From: DATAXP01 sp036272935
Lineage (GTDB): Bacteria; Planctomycetota; Planctomycetia; Pirellulales; PNKZ01
Direction of reading: 5' to 3'
NCBI GenBank assembly: GCA_036272935.1
Contig: DATAXP010000023.1
Span: 86,362 to 150,361 of the forward strand
Length of the DNA stretch: 64,000 bases
Of the stretch, positions 24,594 through 32,313 are shown piece after piece. Both the position numbers and the translations under genes were made by a program. Under the pieces are notes generated by a model. That model had not been told where the DNA came from and did no database searches. It saw nothing but the letters and a program-made list of their open reading frames with translations. Numbering within the stretch: the stretch's first letter is position 1; the number at the start of each line of letters is the position of its first letter.

Positions 24594-25477
24594 TTATGCA
24601 TACCCAGCCGCGAGTCCGTCCGAGGGTCCGCCGTATGAACCATCTTCGTCCGATCGCAATCGCCCTGGTGCTGCTGGCGGCACTGGTTGCCTGGCACGCT
24701 CGCGTGGCCGCGCAAACCGGCAAGTTGCCCGAGAACTATCAGCCTTCCGAGCCGGCTGTCGCTGGTGAAGCGCTCGATCCACAAGTCCCGGCCATCCCGT
24801 CGAAGAACTTGCTCGAGATCATCCAGGCGGGCGGCATCTTAATGATTCCGATCTTCTTCTGCTCGGTGCTCACGCTGGTGTTCGTGCTCGAACGCAGCAT
24901 GGCGCTGCGCCGTGGCCGGGTGATCCCCGGTCCCTTCGTGAAACGCTTCTTGCACCAACTGGGCGAAGGGGAGCTCGATCGCGAAACGGCCCTTCAACTC
25001 TGCCTTGAAAGCAAAAGCCCGGTCGCCGAAGTGTTCGCTGGCGCGGTGCGCAAATGGGGCAAGCCCGCCGTCGAAGTTGAGCAAGCGATTCTCGATCAAG
25101 GCGAGCGCGCCGCCAACGGTCTGCGCCGCTATGTGCGTGTGTTCAACGGCGTGGCGACGCTTGGACCCCTGCTGGGCCTGTTGGGCACGGTCTTCGGCAT
25201 GATCCGCGCCTTTAATGAAATCGCCTCATCCGACGCGATGGGCCGGCCCGAGTTGCTGGCCGCCGGCATCAGCGAAGCCCTGATTACTACCGCCGCCGGG
25301 TTGAGCGTCGCCATTCCCGCCCTGTCGTGCTACCTGTTCTTCATCAGCCGCGTCGACCAGTTAATCGTTCGCATCGATGGCTTGGGGCAAGAGATTGTCG
25401 GCATGATCTCGGCCGAGGCCCTGCAAGAGCGTCCGCAATCGAAACCATCGCGCAGCCGCAGCCGCGAAGCCGCGTGA
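24590..25477 (+). CDS. exbB: MotA/TolQ/ExbB proton channel family protein
   Basis: About 295 residues. Together with ExbD it forms the inner-membrane proton-driven motor that transmits energy to the periplasm. It has an N-terminal signal-like helix (about 20-40), a short periplasmic stretch, then three core helices: GGILMIPIFFCSVLTLVFVLE, TLGPLLGLLGTVFGMIRAF (the conserved ExbB/TolQ motif) and LITTAAGLSVAIPALSCYLFF. A large cytoplasmic loop lies between the first two. ATG 24590 overlaps the stop of the TPR gene; an internal ATG at 24635 (MNHLRPIAIAL) is an alternative. The extra N-terminal helix is typical of the planctomycete form. Confidence 0.9.
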   Translation: MIMHTQPRVRPRVRRMNHLRPIAIALVLLAALVAWHARVAAQTGKLPENYQPSEPAVAGEALDPQVPAIPSKNLLEIIQAGGILMIPIFFCSVLTLVFVLERSMALRRGRVIPGPFVKRFLHQLGEGELDRETALQLCLESKSPVAEVFAGAVRKWGKPAVEVEQAILDQGERAANGLRRYVRVFNGVATLGPLLGLLGTVFGMIRAFNEIASSDAMGRPELLAAGISEALITTAAGLSVAIPALSCYLFFISRVDQLIVRIDGLGQEIVGMISAEALQERPQSKPSRSRSREAA

Positions 25478-25481
25478 GAAG

Positions 25482-25517
25482 CCACTAGCAACTAGCCACC
25501 AACAACTAACAACTATC
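25482..25517. repeat. ACTAGC/AACTAAC word tract
   Basis: A low-complexity run of CACTAGCAACTAGCC and CAACAACTAACAACTA words in the 42-nt gap between exbB and exbD. It resembles the tract at 775-842 in style but has no strong hairpin. Confidence 0.45.
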
Positions 25518-25519
25518 CC

Positions 25520-25939
25520 ATGCCTCTTAAAACGCACGTCGACGAACAGCCGTCGCTCAACCTGACGAGCATGATCGACGTCACGTTTCTGCTCATCATC
25601 TTCTTCATGGTCGGCACCAAGTTCACCGAGATGGAACGCAAGATCGGCCTGCGCGTGCCGCAGGTCAGCGATCACGGCGCGCTCTCGGCCGCCCCTGAGA
25701 AGAAAGTCGTCAACGTCTATCGCGACGGCCAGATCGTACTCGACCAGCACACGGTCACTGTCGACGAATTGACCGCGCGGCTCGCCGCAGCGCGCTCGCA
25801 ATACCGCGACCTCGGCGTGCTGGTGCGCGGCGACGGTGATGGACGGTACAAGAACGTCGCCGAAGTGTTGAACGCCTGCAAGAAGGCCGGCATCGCCGAA
25901 CTCGGCATCTCAGTGCGCCTGACGAACCAAACCCGCTAG
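25520..25939 (+). CDS. exbD: ExbD/TolR biopolymer transport protein
   Basis: 139 residues: a short cytoplasmic N-terminus, one membrane helix beginning LTSMIDVTFLLIIFFMVGTKF with the conserved proton-carrying Asp (Asp20 in SMIDV), and a periplasmic domain with VVNVYRDGQIVLD and VLVRGDGDGRYKNVAEVLNACKKAGI. This is the partner of the ExbB gene 42 nt upstream. Only one ExbD is present in the operon. It is followed after 10 nt by the toroid-domain gene. Confidence 0.93.
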   Translation: MPLKTHVDEQPSLNLTSMIDVTFLLIIFFMVGTKFTEMERKIGLRVPQVSDHGALSAAPEKKVVNVYRDGQIVLDQHTVTVDELTARLAAARSQYRDLGVLVRGDGDGRYKNVAEVLNACKKAGIAELGISVRLTNQTR

Positions 25940-25949
25940 GCGCCCCCGC

Positions 25950-27980
25950 ATGTTCTCGCTGGCCACGATCTTGGAAACGCTCGGCCGGCTCGACCCCTTT
26001 TGGGCGAGTGTCTGGGCGGTACTGGCGGCGATCACCGTGGTGCTGCTCGTGCTGTTGGCTACACGGCGGCGCGACGCCGAGCCGCTGCACAAATACATCG
26101 TGCTGTCGATCTGGGCGCACGTACTGCTGGCGACGTATGCCGGCAGTGTACGCGTGATGCTCGCCGGACCCGGTGCACCGCGCGAGAGCATCATTCATCT
26201 AGCCCTGACCGAGACGCCGGCGACCAGCGACCCCGCTGCCGAAGAGCACCCCGCCGATAAGCCAGTCGCGCCATGGGACGAGTTTCCGGCCCAGCCACTG
26301 CCAAAGGTCAACGAGCCAGCGCCCGAGCGTGTCGCCAACGAATCGCCGCCTTCCCTGGCCGAACCTTCATCGCCCGCCGACGAGCCACCCGCACCATCGC
26401 TGCCGCAGGAAGCGCTCCACAAAATCGACGCTCCACCGGCCGAGGCGGCGCCGACCCCGGTGCAAGACCGGCGGCCTCGTGCCGAGCCGTCGGCCCCTGA
26501 GACGATCGAAGTGGCTAAGCCCGAAGCGCGACCTGCTCCGGAACTCAAGCCGACCGCCGTCGCTTCGCCGCCGCCTGTGGCCACGCCGACGCCCGAGGCC
26601 GCGCAACCGTCGACGCCGCCGCCGGCGGCCGCCGCGCTGATTGGACGCCCCGGCATGCCCGCGGCACTGGCCGAGCGCGCCGACGTGCCGCATGGCCGCG
26701 AGGCGCTGGCCCGTGACGTCGATTCCACCGGCCGCCGCACCGCTCCGGCACCGGCCGACGAGGTTGCCTCCCCCGATTCAGCGACGATCGCCGCCGGCCG
26801 CGCGGCACGATCGAAATCGGTCGACGAGTTGCTGCAAAGCTCGATCCCGGCATTGCCGCGGATCACCACTGGCCCGGTCGTCCCCGATCACGACACCCCG
26901 AAAATCTACACGGCCCGGCTCGCCCCCGATCACACCGCGCAGGCGTCGAGCCACGGCGGCTCGCCCGAGACCGAAGGGGCGGTGAAGGCGGCACTCGCGT
27001 GGCTCGCCCACTGTCAGGCTCCCGATGGCCGTTGGGATGCCAGCCAATTCGGCGCCGGCCAGGAACCACGCGCCGGCGGGCAGGACCGCCGCGGGGCTGG
27101 TGCCCGTGCCGATACCGGCATCACCGGCCTGGCGCTCTTGGCGCTGCTCGGCTCAGGCCACACGCACACTCGCGGCCAGTACCAAGCCACGGTTGCCCGC
27201 GGCGTCGATTTTTTGATCCGCAGCCAAGGCCCGCGCGGCGAGTTGGGTGGCGATGCCGAAGTGTACGCCTTCATGTACTGCCACGGCATGGCGTCGCTGG
27301 CCTTGAGCGAAGCCTACGCGATGTCGGGCGATCCCCGGCTCGAGCGTCCGGTGCAGCGCGCCATCGCCTACACACTTGGGGCGCAGAACCGTTCGACCGG
27401 CGGCTGGCGTTATCGCCCCGGCGACACCGGCGACACTAGCCAGCTTGGTTGGCAGCTCATGGCGTTGAAGAGCGCCGAGTTGGCTGGCATTCCGATCAAC
27501 ACCACGACCCGCGAAGGAATGTTGCGATTCCTGGCGAGTGTCTCGTCGGGCACTCACGGTGGCCTGGCGAGCTACCGACCAGGCGAACGCGTGAGCCGCA
27601 CAATGACAGCCGAGGCAATGGTCTGTCGGCAGTTCCTGGGCGTTGTCGGCCCCGGGGCGAACGAGGCGGCCGAATCGCTGCTCGAAGAGTTGCCGGGCAA
27701 GAGCACGGCGAACATGTACTACTGGTACTACGCCACACTCGGCCTATACCAGATGCAAGGCGAGGCCTGGACCCGCTGGAACGCGGCGATCGCCCCGGCG
27801 CTGGTCGAATCGCAACGCCGCGAGGGAGACCTAGCCGGAAGCTGGGACCCGGACAAGGTGTGGGGCCCCCACGGTGGGCGCGTTTATTCGACCGCCTTGG
27901 CCACGCTTTGCCTCGAAGTGTACTACCGGTATTTGCCGCTGTATGTCGAAGCGGCAAAACTGGATGCGACGGCGCGCTAA
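25950..27980 (+). CDS. TonB-like membrane protein with C-terminal prenyltransferase/squalene-cyclase toroid
   Basis: 676 residues in three parts. Two membrane segments lie at about 18-40 and 48-72. A long Pro/Ala/Glu linker spans about 85-335. A C-terminal alpha/alpha-toroid of the squalene-hopene-cyclase / prenyltransferase-repeat kind (about 340-665) has repeats such as ALAWLAHCQAPDGRWDASQFG, GVDFLIRSQGPRGELG and YTLGAQNRSTGGWRY (QW-like). The DxDD catalytic motif of squalene cyclase was not seen, so it may be non-catalytic. A membrane anchor plus Pro-rich linker plus periplasmic domain, next to ExbB/ExbD, is the layout of TonB. Inference: the toroid replaces the TonB C-terminal domain. It is the last gene of the operon, 10 nt after exbD. 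Confidence 0.8.
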   Translation: MFSLATILETLGRLDPFWASVWAVLAAITVVLLVLLATRRRDAEPLHKYIVLSIWAHVLLATYAGSVRVMLAGPGAPRESIIHLALTETPATSDPAAEEHPADKPVAPWDEFPAQPLPKVNEPAPERVANESPPSLAEPSSPADEPPAPSLPQEALHKIDAPPAEAAPTPVQDRRPRAEPSAPETIEVAKPEARPAPELKPTAVASPPPVATPTPEAAQPSTPPPAAAALIGRPGMPAALAERADVPHGREALARDVDSTGRRTAPAPADEVASPDSATIAAGRAARSKSVDELLQSSIPALPRITTGPVVPDHDTPKIYTARLAPDHTAQASSHGGSPETEGAVKAALAWLAHCQAPDGRWDASQFGAGQEPRAGGQDRRGAGARADTGITGLALLALLGSGHTHTRGQYQATVARGVDFLIRSQGPRGELGGDAEVYAFMYCHGMASLALSEAYAMSGDPRLERPVQRAIAYTLGAQNRSTGGWRYRPGDTGDTSQLGWQLMALKSAELAGIPINTTTREGMLRFLASVSSGTHGGLASYRPGERVSRTMTAEAMVCRQFLGVVGPGANEAAESLLEELPGKSTANMYYWYYATLGLYQMQGEAWTRWNAAIAPALVESQRREGDLAGSWDPDKVWGPHGGRVYSTALATLCLEVYYRYLPLYVEAAKLDATAR

Positions 27981-28100
27981 GCCGCATTGCCGGCCGCAAT
28001 TCGTTTGACAGCTTCGACCGGGACGGTAAGAATTGGTGGATAGGCACGATCGCTTCGTGCTGCCCGCCTCCGTATCGCCCCGCCTTGGAGCACTCGTCCG

Positions 28101-28286
28101 ATGCAGCCGCTGTTCGCTTTGGGCATGAGTCCGCTGGGTTTGATTATCATCCTGGTGGTAGTGCTGCTGTTGTTCGGCAACCGGCTGCCGGTGCTGATGC
28201 GATCCCTGGGGCGCAGCGTCGTCGAGTTCAAGAAGGGCGTGAACGAGATCGAGGACGATTCAGACTCGCCGCGATCGAAGGCTTGA
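28101..28286 (+). CDS. tatA: Twin-arginine translocase subunit TatA/TatE
   Basis: 61 residues: a short N-terminus, a membrane helix (SPLGLIIILVVVLLLFG), the FGNRLP hinge and an amphipathic helix (LMRSLGRSVVEFKKGVNEIEDD). TatA oligomers form the pore for folded proteins with RR signal peptides. TTGGAG lies upstream of the start. It is followed 45 nt later by a second tatA. Neither tatB nor tatC is present in the window. The DUF1501 proteins at 46-50 kb carry RR signals and are probable Tat substrates. Confidence 0.92.
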   Translation: MQPLFALGMSPLGLIIILVVVLLLFGNRLPVLMRSLGRSVVEFKKGVNEIEDDSDSPRSKA

Positions 28287-28331
28287 TGCAACGGAGCTGG
28301 TGTCGGTTAAAGACGCATTGAGGTGCATGTC

Positions 28332-28604
28332 ATGTTCGGTCTCAGCCCGATTGAGTTGATGGTGGTTGGCGTGGTGGCCGTGCTGTTGTTCGGCAACAAG
28401 TTGCCGAGCGTGGCCCGCTCGTTGGGCAAGAGCGTGACCGATTTCAAGAAGGGGATGGCCGGGATCGAAGACGAGTTCCGCAGCGGCGGCAATGCTTCGA
28501 CCAGCAGCACGCGGCGATACAACGAGCTGGACGATCGCGACGAGCCGACCGCTCCGAAATTCGAGCCGCCCACCAGCGAGCCAAAGGCCACCGAGTCGGC
28601 CTGA
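28332..28604 (+). CDS. tatA: Second twin-arginine translocase subunit TatA/B-like
   Basis: 90 residues: a membrane helix in LSPIELMVVGVVAVLLFGNKLP, an amphipathic helix ARSLGKSVTDFKKGMAGIEDEF and a longer acidic/Ser-rich tail ending SEPKATESA. The tail makes it closer in length to TatB, but FGNKLPSVARSLGKS is TatA-like. ATG 28332 is preferred; a GTG at 28323 is also in frame. The gene is a tandem paralogue of the tatA at 28101 and could be co-transcribed with it. A promoter inside the gap downstream separates it from glyA. Confidence 0.9.
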   Translation: MFGLSPIELMVVGVVAVLLFGNKLPSVARSLGKSVTDFKKGMAGIEDEFRSGGNASTSSTRRYNELDDRDEPTAPKFEPPTSEPKATESA

Positions 28605-28626
28605 TCACCGCTCGCTTCTCGTCCGA

Positions 28627-28656
28627 TTGACACTTCCGGTGCTGGCACGCGAGAAT
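28627..28656 (+). promoter_or_regulatory. Candidate glyA promoter
   Basis: A perfect TTGACA (28627-28632), 18-nt spacer, and GAGAAT (28651-28656, four of six). It lies 59 nt before the glyA start and after the second tatA stop. Confidence 0.45.
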
Positions 28657-28714
28657 GCCGCTTCGCGCTGCCCCACTGCGCGCCAGTACGGCCTCAAGGA
28701 ACACCAATCCGCCC

Positions 28715-29974
28715 ATGAACTGTTTGGAACACGACGACCCCGAAGTTTGGTCAGCAATCACCGGCGAGGCCGAGCGCCAGGCCGATGGCTTGGAGATGAT
28801 CGCCAGCGAAAACTACACCAGTCCCGCGATCATGGAAGCGGTCGGCAGCGTGCTGACCAACAAGTACGCCGAGGGTTATCCGGGTCGTCGCTACTACGGC
28901 GGCTGCGAGTTCGTCGACGTCGTCGAGGACCTGGCCCGCGATCGGGCGAAGAAGCTGTTCGGCGCCGACCATGCCAACGTGCAGCCCCACTCAGGCAGCC
29001 AAGCGAACATGGTCGTGTACATGTCGGCTCTCGAGCCGGGCGACACAGTGCTGGGGCTCGACCTGGCTCATGGCGGACACCTGACGCACGGCATGAAGCT
29101 GAACATTTCCGGCCGGCTGTACCACTTCATCAACTACGGGGTGACGCGCGACTCGAACCGGCTCGATTTCGACCAGGTGGCCCGCATGGCCCGCGAGCAC
29201 AAGCCGAAAATGATCGTCGCCGGCGCGAGCGCGTATCCGCGCGAGATTCCGCATGGTCGGTTCGCTGAGATCGCCCGCGATTGCGGAGCCAAGCTGTTCG
29301 TCGACATGGCCCACTACGCCGGCCTGGTGGCGGCAGGATTGCACGACAATCCGGTGCCCGTGGCCGATTTCGTCACTACCACCACGCACAAGACGCTCCG
29401 GGGCCCGCGCGGCGGCATGACCATGTGCCGTGCCGAGTACGCCAAGGAGATCGACAAGAACGTCTTCCCCGGTGTTCAAGGGGGTCCGCTGATGCACGTC
29501 ATCGCCGGCAAGGCGATCTGCTTTGCCGAAGCGCTTCGCCCCGAGTTCAAGCAGTACGCCCAGCAAGTGATCGACAACGCCCGCGCCTTGGCCGAGTCAC
29601 TGATGTCCGGCGGCTTGGCCCTTGCCAGCGGCGGGACAGACAATCATCTGATGCTCGCCGATGTCACGACCGTGGGGTTAACCGGCGCGACGGCCGAGGC
29701 GGCGCTCGGCCGCTGCGGCATCACGGTGAACAAGAACATGATCCCGTTCGACACGCGCAAGCCGCTCGATCCCTCGGGCATCCGCATCGGCACCCCCGCG
29801 CTGACCACGCGCGGCATGGGGGTCGATGAGATGCGCACCATCGGCCGATGGATTCTGGAAGCGATGCGCCACGCCGATGATGCCACAACCGCCAAGCGCA
29901 TCCGCGACGAAGTCCGAACGCTATGCGAGTCATTCCCCGTGCCCGCGGAGAGAGCGGCCCGCTCCCATGCCTAA
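28715..29974 (+). CDS. glyA: Serine hydroxymethyltransferase
   Basis: About 419 residues. A PLP enzyme that interconverts serine and glycine and feeds one-carbon units to tetrahydrofolate. MIASENYTSPAIMEAVGSVLTNKYAEGYPGRRYYGG, VQPHSGSQANM and VTTTTHKTLRGPRGG (PLP lysine Lys226) are all present, and the length is normal. ATG 28715 (MNCLEHDDPEVW) has AAGGA 14 nt upstream; the longer frame at 28655 starts inside the promoter. The 3' end overlaps the response regulator gene by 8 nt, so the two are translationally coupled. Confidence 0.96.
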   Translation: MNCLEHDDPEVWSAITGEAERQADGLEMIASENYTSPAIMEAVGSVLTNKYAEGYPGRRYYGGCEFVDVVEDLARDRAKKLFGADHANVQPHSGSQANMVVYMSALEPGDTVLGLDLAHGGHLTHGMKLNISGRLYHFINYGVTRDSNRLDFDQVARMAREHKPKMIVAGASAYPREIPHGRFAEIARDCGAKLFVDMAHYAGLVAAGLHDNPVPVADFVTTTTHKTLRGPRGGMTMCRAEYAKEIDKNVFPGVQGGPLMHVIAGKAICFAEALRPEFKQYAQQVIDNARALAESLMSGGLALASGGTDNHLMLADVTTVGLTGATAEAALGRCGITVNKNMIPFDTRKPLDPSGIRIGTPALTTRGMGVDEMRTIGRWILEAMRHADDATTAKRIRDEVRTLCESFPVPAERAARSHA

Positions 29975-30413
29975 AAGCCGCATCCTGATCGCCGACGACA
30001 ATCCGACGAACGTCGAATTGCTCGAGGTCTATTTGAACGAGGTCGATTGCGAGACGGCAGTGGCGGTCGACGGGCACGACACGCTCGAAAAGGTCAAAAC
30101 TTTCAAGCCCGACCTGATCCTGTTGGACATCATGATGCCGAAGCTCAGCGGCTTCGAGGTATGCCGCAAGCTGAAAGACGCTCCGGCCACCAGCAACATC
30201 ATGATCCTGATGGTCACGGCCTTGAACGAACTCGGCGATATCGAACGGGCCGTCAATGCCGGCACCGACGATTTTCTGAGCAAGCCGGTGAACAAGTTGG
30301 AGCTTCTGAAGCGCGTTGAGAACATGCTCAAGCTGCGGCACGTGACCGACGAGGTCGAACGCCTGCGGCGATATATCGACGGCATGGAAGACTCGTCGGG
30401 CCCGCAGCGCTAG
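29967..30413 (+). CDS. Single-domain response regulator (receiver only)
   Basis: 148 residues, one intact receiver domain: acidic pair Asp10-Asp11 (IADDNPTN), phospho-acceptor Asp54 (LILLDIMMPKLSG), switch Thr in MVTA, and Lys-Pro in FLSKPVNK. A C-terminal extension (LRHVTDEVERLRRYIDGMEDS) could be a short coiled coil. DDNPTNVELLE is typical of PleD/DivK-like receivers. No kinase is encoded nearby. It overlaps glyA by 8 nt, so it is expressed with a one-carbon enzyme; whether that matters functionally is unknown. Confidence 0.9.
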   Translation: MPKSRILIADDNPTNVELLEVYLNEVDCETAVAVDGHDTLEKVKTFKPDLILLDIMMPKLSGFEVCRKLKDAPATSNIMILMVTALNELGDIERAVNAGTDDFLSKPVNKLELLKRVENMLKLRHVTDEVERLRRYIDGMEDSSGPQR

Positions 30414-30480
30414 TTCCGGACGGCGTTGCAGAACGCTTGCGGTTTAGCCGGCGCTATATTCTCTTTTCCCCCGATTTTGC

Positions 30481-30486
30481 GATAAT
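30481..30486 (+). promoter_or_regulatory. -10 box placed for leaderless start of the TPR gene
   Basis: GATAAT ends 6 nt before the ATG at 30493, so the transcript would begin at or next to the start codon. No good -35 is seen. It is one of four such arrangements in the window. Confidence 0.35.
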
Positions 30487-30492
30487 GCTTAG

Positions 30493-32289
30493 ATGGCAAG
30501 CACAACGCGCATTTGCCGGTGGCTTAGCGCAGCACTGATCTGCAACCTGCTCGCGTCGTTAGCCGTAGCTGCTCCTGGCACTGCCGCCGCGCCGCAGGCC
30601 GTTCCTCCACCGACCGCCGCCGAGGAGCGCATCGCCCGGCTCGTCGAGCAGCTTGGCGACCAGGATTATTTCGTCCGCCAATGGGCGCAGGATGAACTCG
30701 CTCGCCTGCGTCTCGAAGCGTTCGACGCGTTGAGTCTCGCCGAGAACTCCGACGACATCGAAGTCGCTGAACGCGCCCGCTACCTGATCCGCTTGCTGCG
30801 TGTCGATCCGGTCGTGGAAACCGACCCGCCGGAGGTCAAAAAGATTCTTGAAAACTACGAGTCGGCCAACGAGCAAGGTCGGACGCTGATGGCCGAGCAA
30901 TTGATCGCCCTGGCCGATGGACGTGGGTTGCCGGCCCTCTGCCGGCTGTTGCGATTCGACCGCTCGCAGCCGGTCTCAAAGCTCGCGGCCTTGAAGCTGA
31001 TCGAAAAACTGCCGATCACGGGCGACGCCTGGCCGGCGCGCCAGGCGACGATCGTCGGCGCACTGGGCCGCAGTCCGCGGCGTGCCGCCGAGTGGTTGCG
31101 CTCTTGGATGGCCACGCACAATGATCCGGCCAAGGCGGCCGAGGTCTGGTCGAAGTACTCGACGGCCGAGTTGCAGACGCTTCAGCAGCAGCCGCAGCAA
31201 TCGAGCGCCCAGATCGTCATCGACCTGTTGAAGCAGCAGGTGCAGGCGCTCGATGCTGAGCATCGTGATGCCGACGTTCTGGCCGCGATGCAACAGATGC
31301 TCGCGCTGAACCCCGACGACAGTGATACGCTCGGCCAGTTGCTCACCTGGCTGTGCCAGCGGCACGCATGGCCAATCGTCGAGGAGGCGGTCGGGCGCTA
31401 CGCCGATCGTTTCGACCAGGAACCGTTGCTGGGCTACATGCTGGCCCAGGCAGCGCTGGAGAACGGCAACGACGCACTGGCGCAGAAGACGGCCGACCGC
31501 ATGGCCGAAGCACGGCACGACGACCCGCGCTTTCACCGCGCGATGGGGATGGAGCTTCAGCGGCGGAGCTGGTTCAAATGGTCCGAGCGCGAGTATCGGC
31601 AGTCGATTGCAATCGGCCCAGCTGACGAAGACGAGCCACTGTGGTCGGCGTGGTTCCTGGGCGAGATGCTGCACGACCAGGCGCGCGACGCCGACGCTGC
31701 TGCTGTGTTCGAGGCGATGTGCGCAGGATACAAGAGCCGCCGCGAGTCGGGCCGTCCGTTCGACAACGCGCCGGTGAACGAGCAAAGCGCCCTGGGGCAG
31801 ATGCAATTGTTCCAGGGCTGCGCCGCGCATCAGCATGGTGACCTGCCCGCGGAGCGCGAGCACCTGGAGCAGGGCCTGCTGCACGATCCGATGAATGCCG
31901 ACATTCTGATCGCCTTGTATCGGTTGCCCAACGTCGACGCCGCACGGCGCGAATTGACGCTGCGCCAAATCAAGCACGCTGCCGACGATTTCCGCGCGAA
32001 GATTGCGCAAAAGCCTGACGATTCGCAGGCCTACAACCAGCTTGCGTGGCTGATTGGCAACACCGAAGGCGACTATCTCGAAGCGCTCCGGGCGTCGCAG
32101 AAATCGCTCGAGCTGGAGCCCAACAACGGCGGTTTTCTCGATACGCTTGGCCGCTGCTACTACGCCGTCGGCGATTACGAGAGCGCCGTCAAGCGCCAGA
32201 CCGAGGCGGTTGCACTACAACCATGGTCGGGCCTGATCCGCAAGCAACTTGGCATCTTCGAAGCGGCGCTGAAAAAATCGAAGCGTTAG
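30493..32289 (+). CDS. Secreted HEAT/TPR-repeat protein
   Basis: 598 residues. A signal peptide (ending LAVAAPG) precedes a HEAT-like helical segment (about 45-210; EERIARLVEQLGDQDYFVRQWAQDELARL). TPR-like repeats cover the rest, the clearest at the C-terminus (DDSQAYNQLAWLIGNTEGDYLEALRASQKSLELEPNNGGFLDTLGRCYYAVGDYESAVKRQTEAVAL). No catalytic motif was seen. It is likely a periplasmic interaction protein. There is no ribosome site, but a GATAAT box 6 nt before the ATG suggests a leaderless message. The stop abuts a GCGTCGC palindrome. Confidence 0.82.
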   Translation: MASTTRICRWLSAALICNLLASLAVAAPGTAAAPQAVPPPTAAEERIARLVEQLGDQDYFVRQWAQDELARLRLEAFDALSLAENSDDIEVAERARYLIRLLRVDPVVETDPPEVKKILENYESANEQGRTLMAEQLIALADGRGLPALCRLLRFDRSQPVSKLAALKLIEKLPITGDAWPARQATIVGALGRSPRRAAEWLRSWMATHNDPAKAAEVWSKYSTAELQTLQQQPQQSSAQIVIDLLKQQVQALDAEHRDADVLAAMQQMLALNPDDSDTLGQLLTWLCQRHAWPIVEEAVGRYADRFDQEPLLGYMLAQAALENGNDALAQKTADRMAEARHDDPRFHRAMGMELQRRSWFKWSEREYRQSIAIGPADEDEPLWSAWFLGEMLHDQARDADAAAVFEAMCAGYKSRRESGRPFDNAPVNEQSALGQMQLFQGCAAHQHGDLPAEREHLEQGLLHDPMNADILIALYRLPNVDAARRELTLRQIKHAADDFRAKIAQKPDDSQAYNQLAWLIGNTEGDYLEALRASQKSLELEPNNGGFLDTLGRCYYAVGDYESAVKRQTEAVALQPWSGLIRKQLGIFEAALKKSKR

Positions 32290-32290
32290 C

Positions 32291-32311
32291 GCGTCGCAAG
32301 CGACGCGGCTA
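32291..32311. repeat. TTAGCC/GCGTCGC palindrome, copy A (partial)
   Basis: GCGTCGC-AA-GCGACGC (32291-32306) followed by GGCTAA. It fills the whole gap between the convergent TPR and xer genes and is probably the shared terminator-like hairpin of both. Related copies are at 35408, 46120 and 57425. Confidence 0.8.
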
Positions 32312-32313
32312 AT

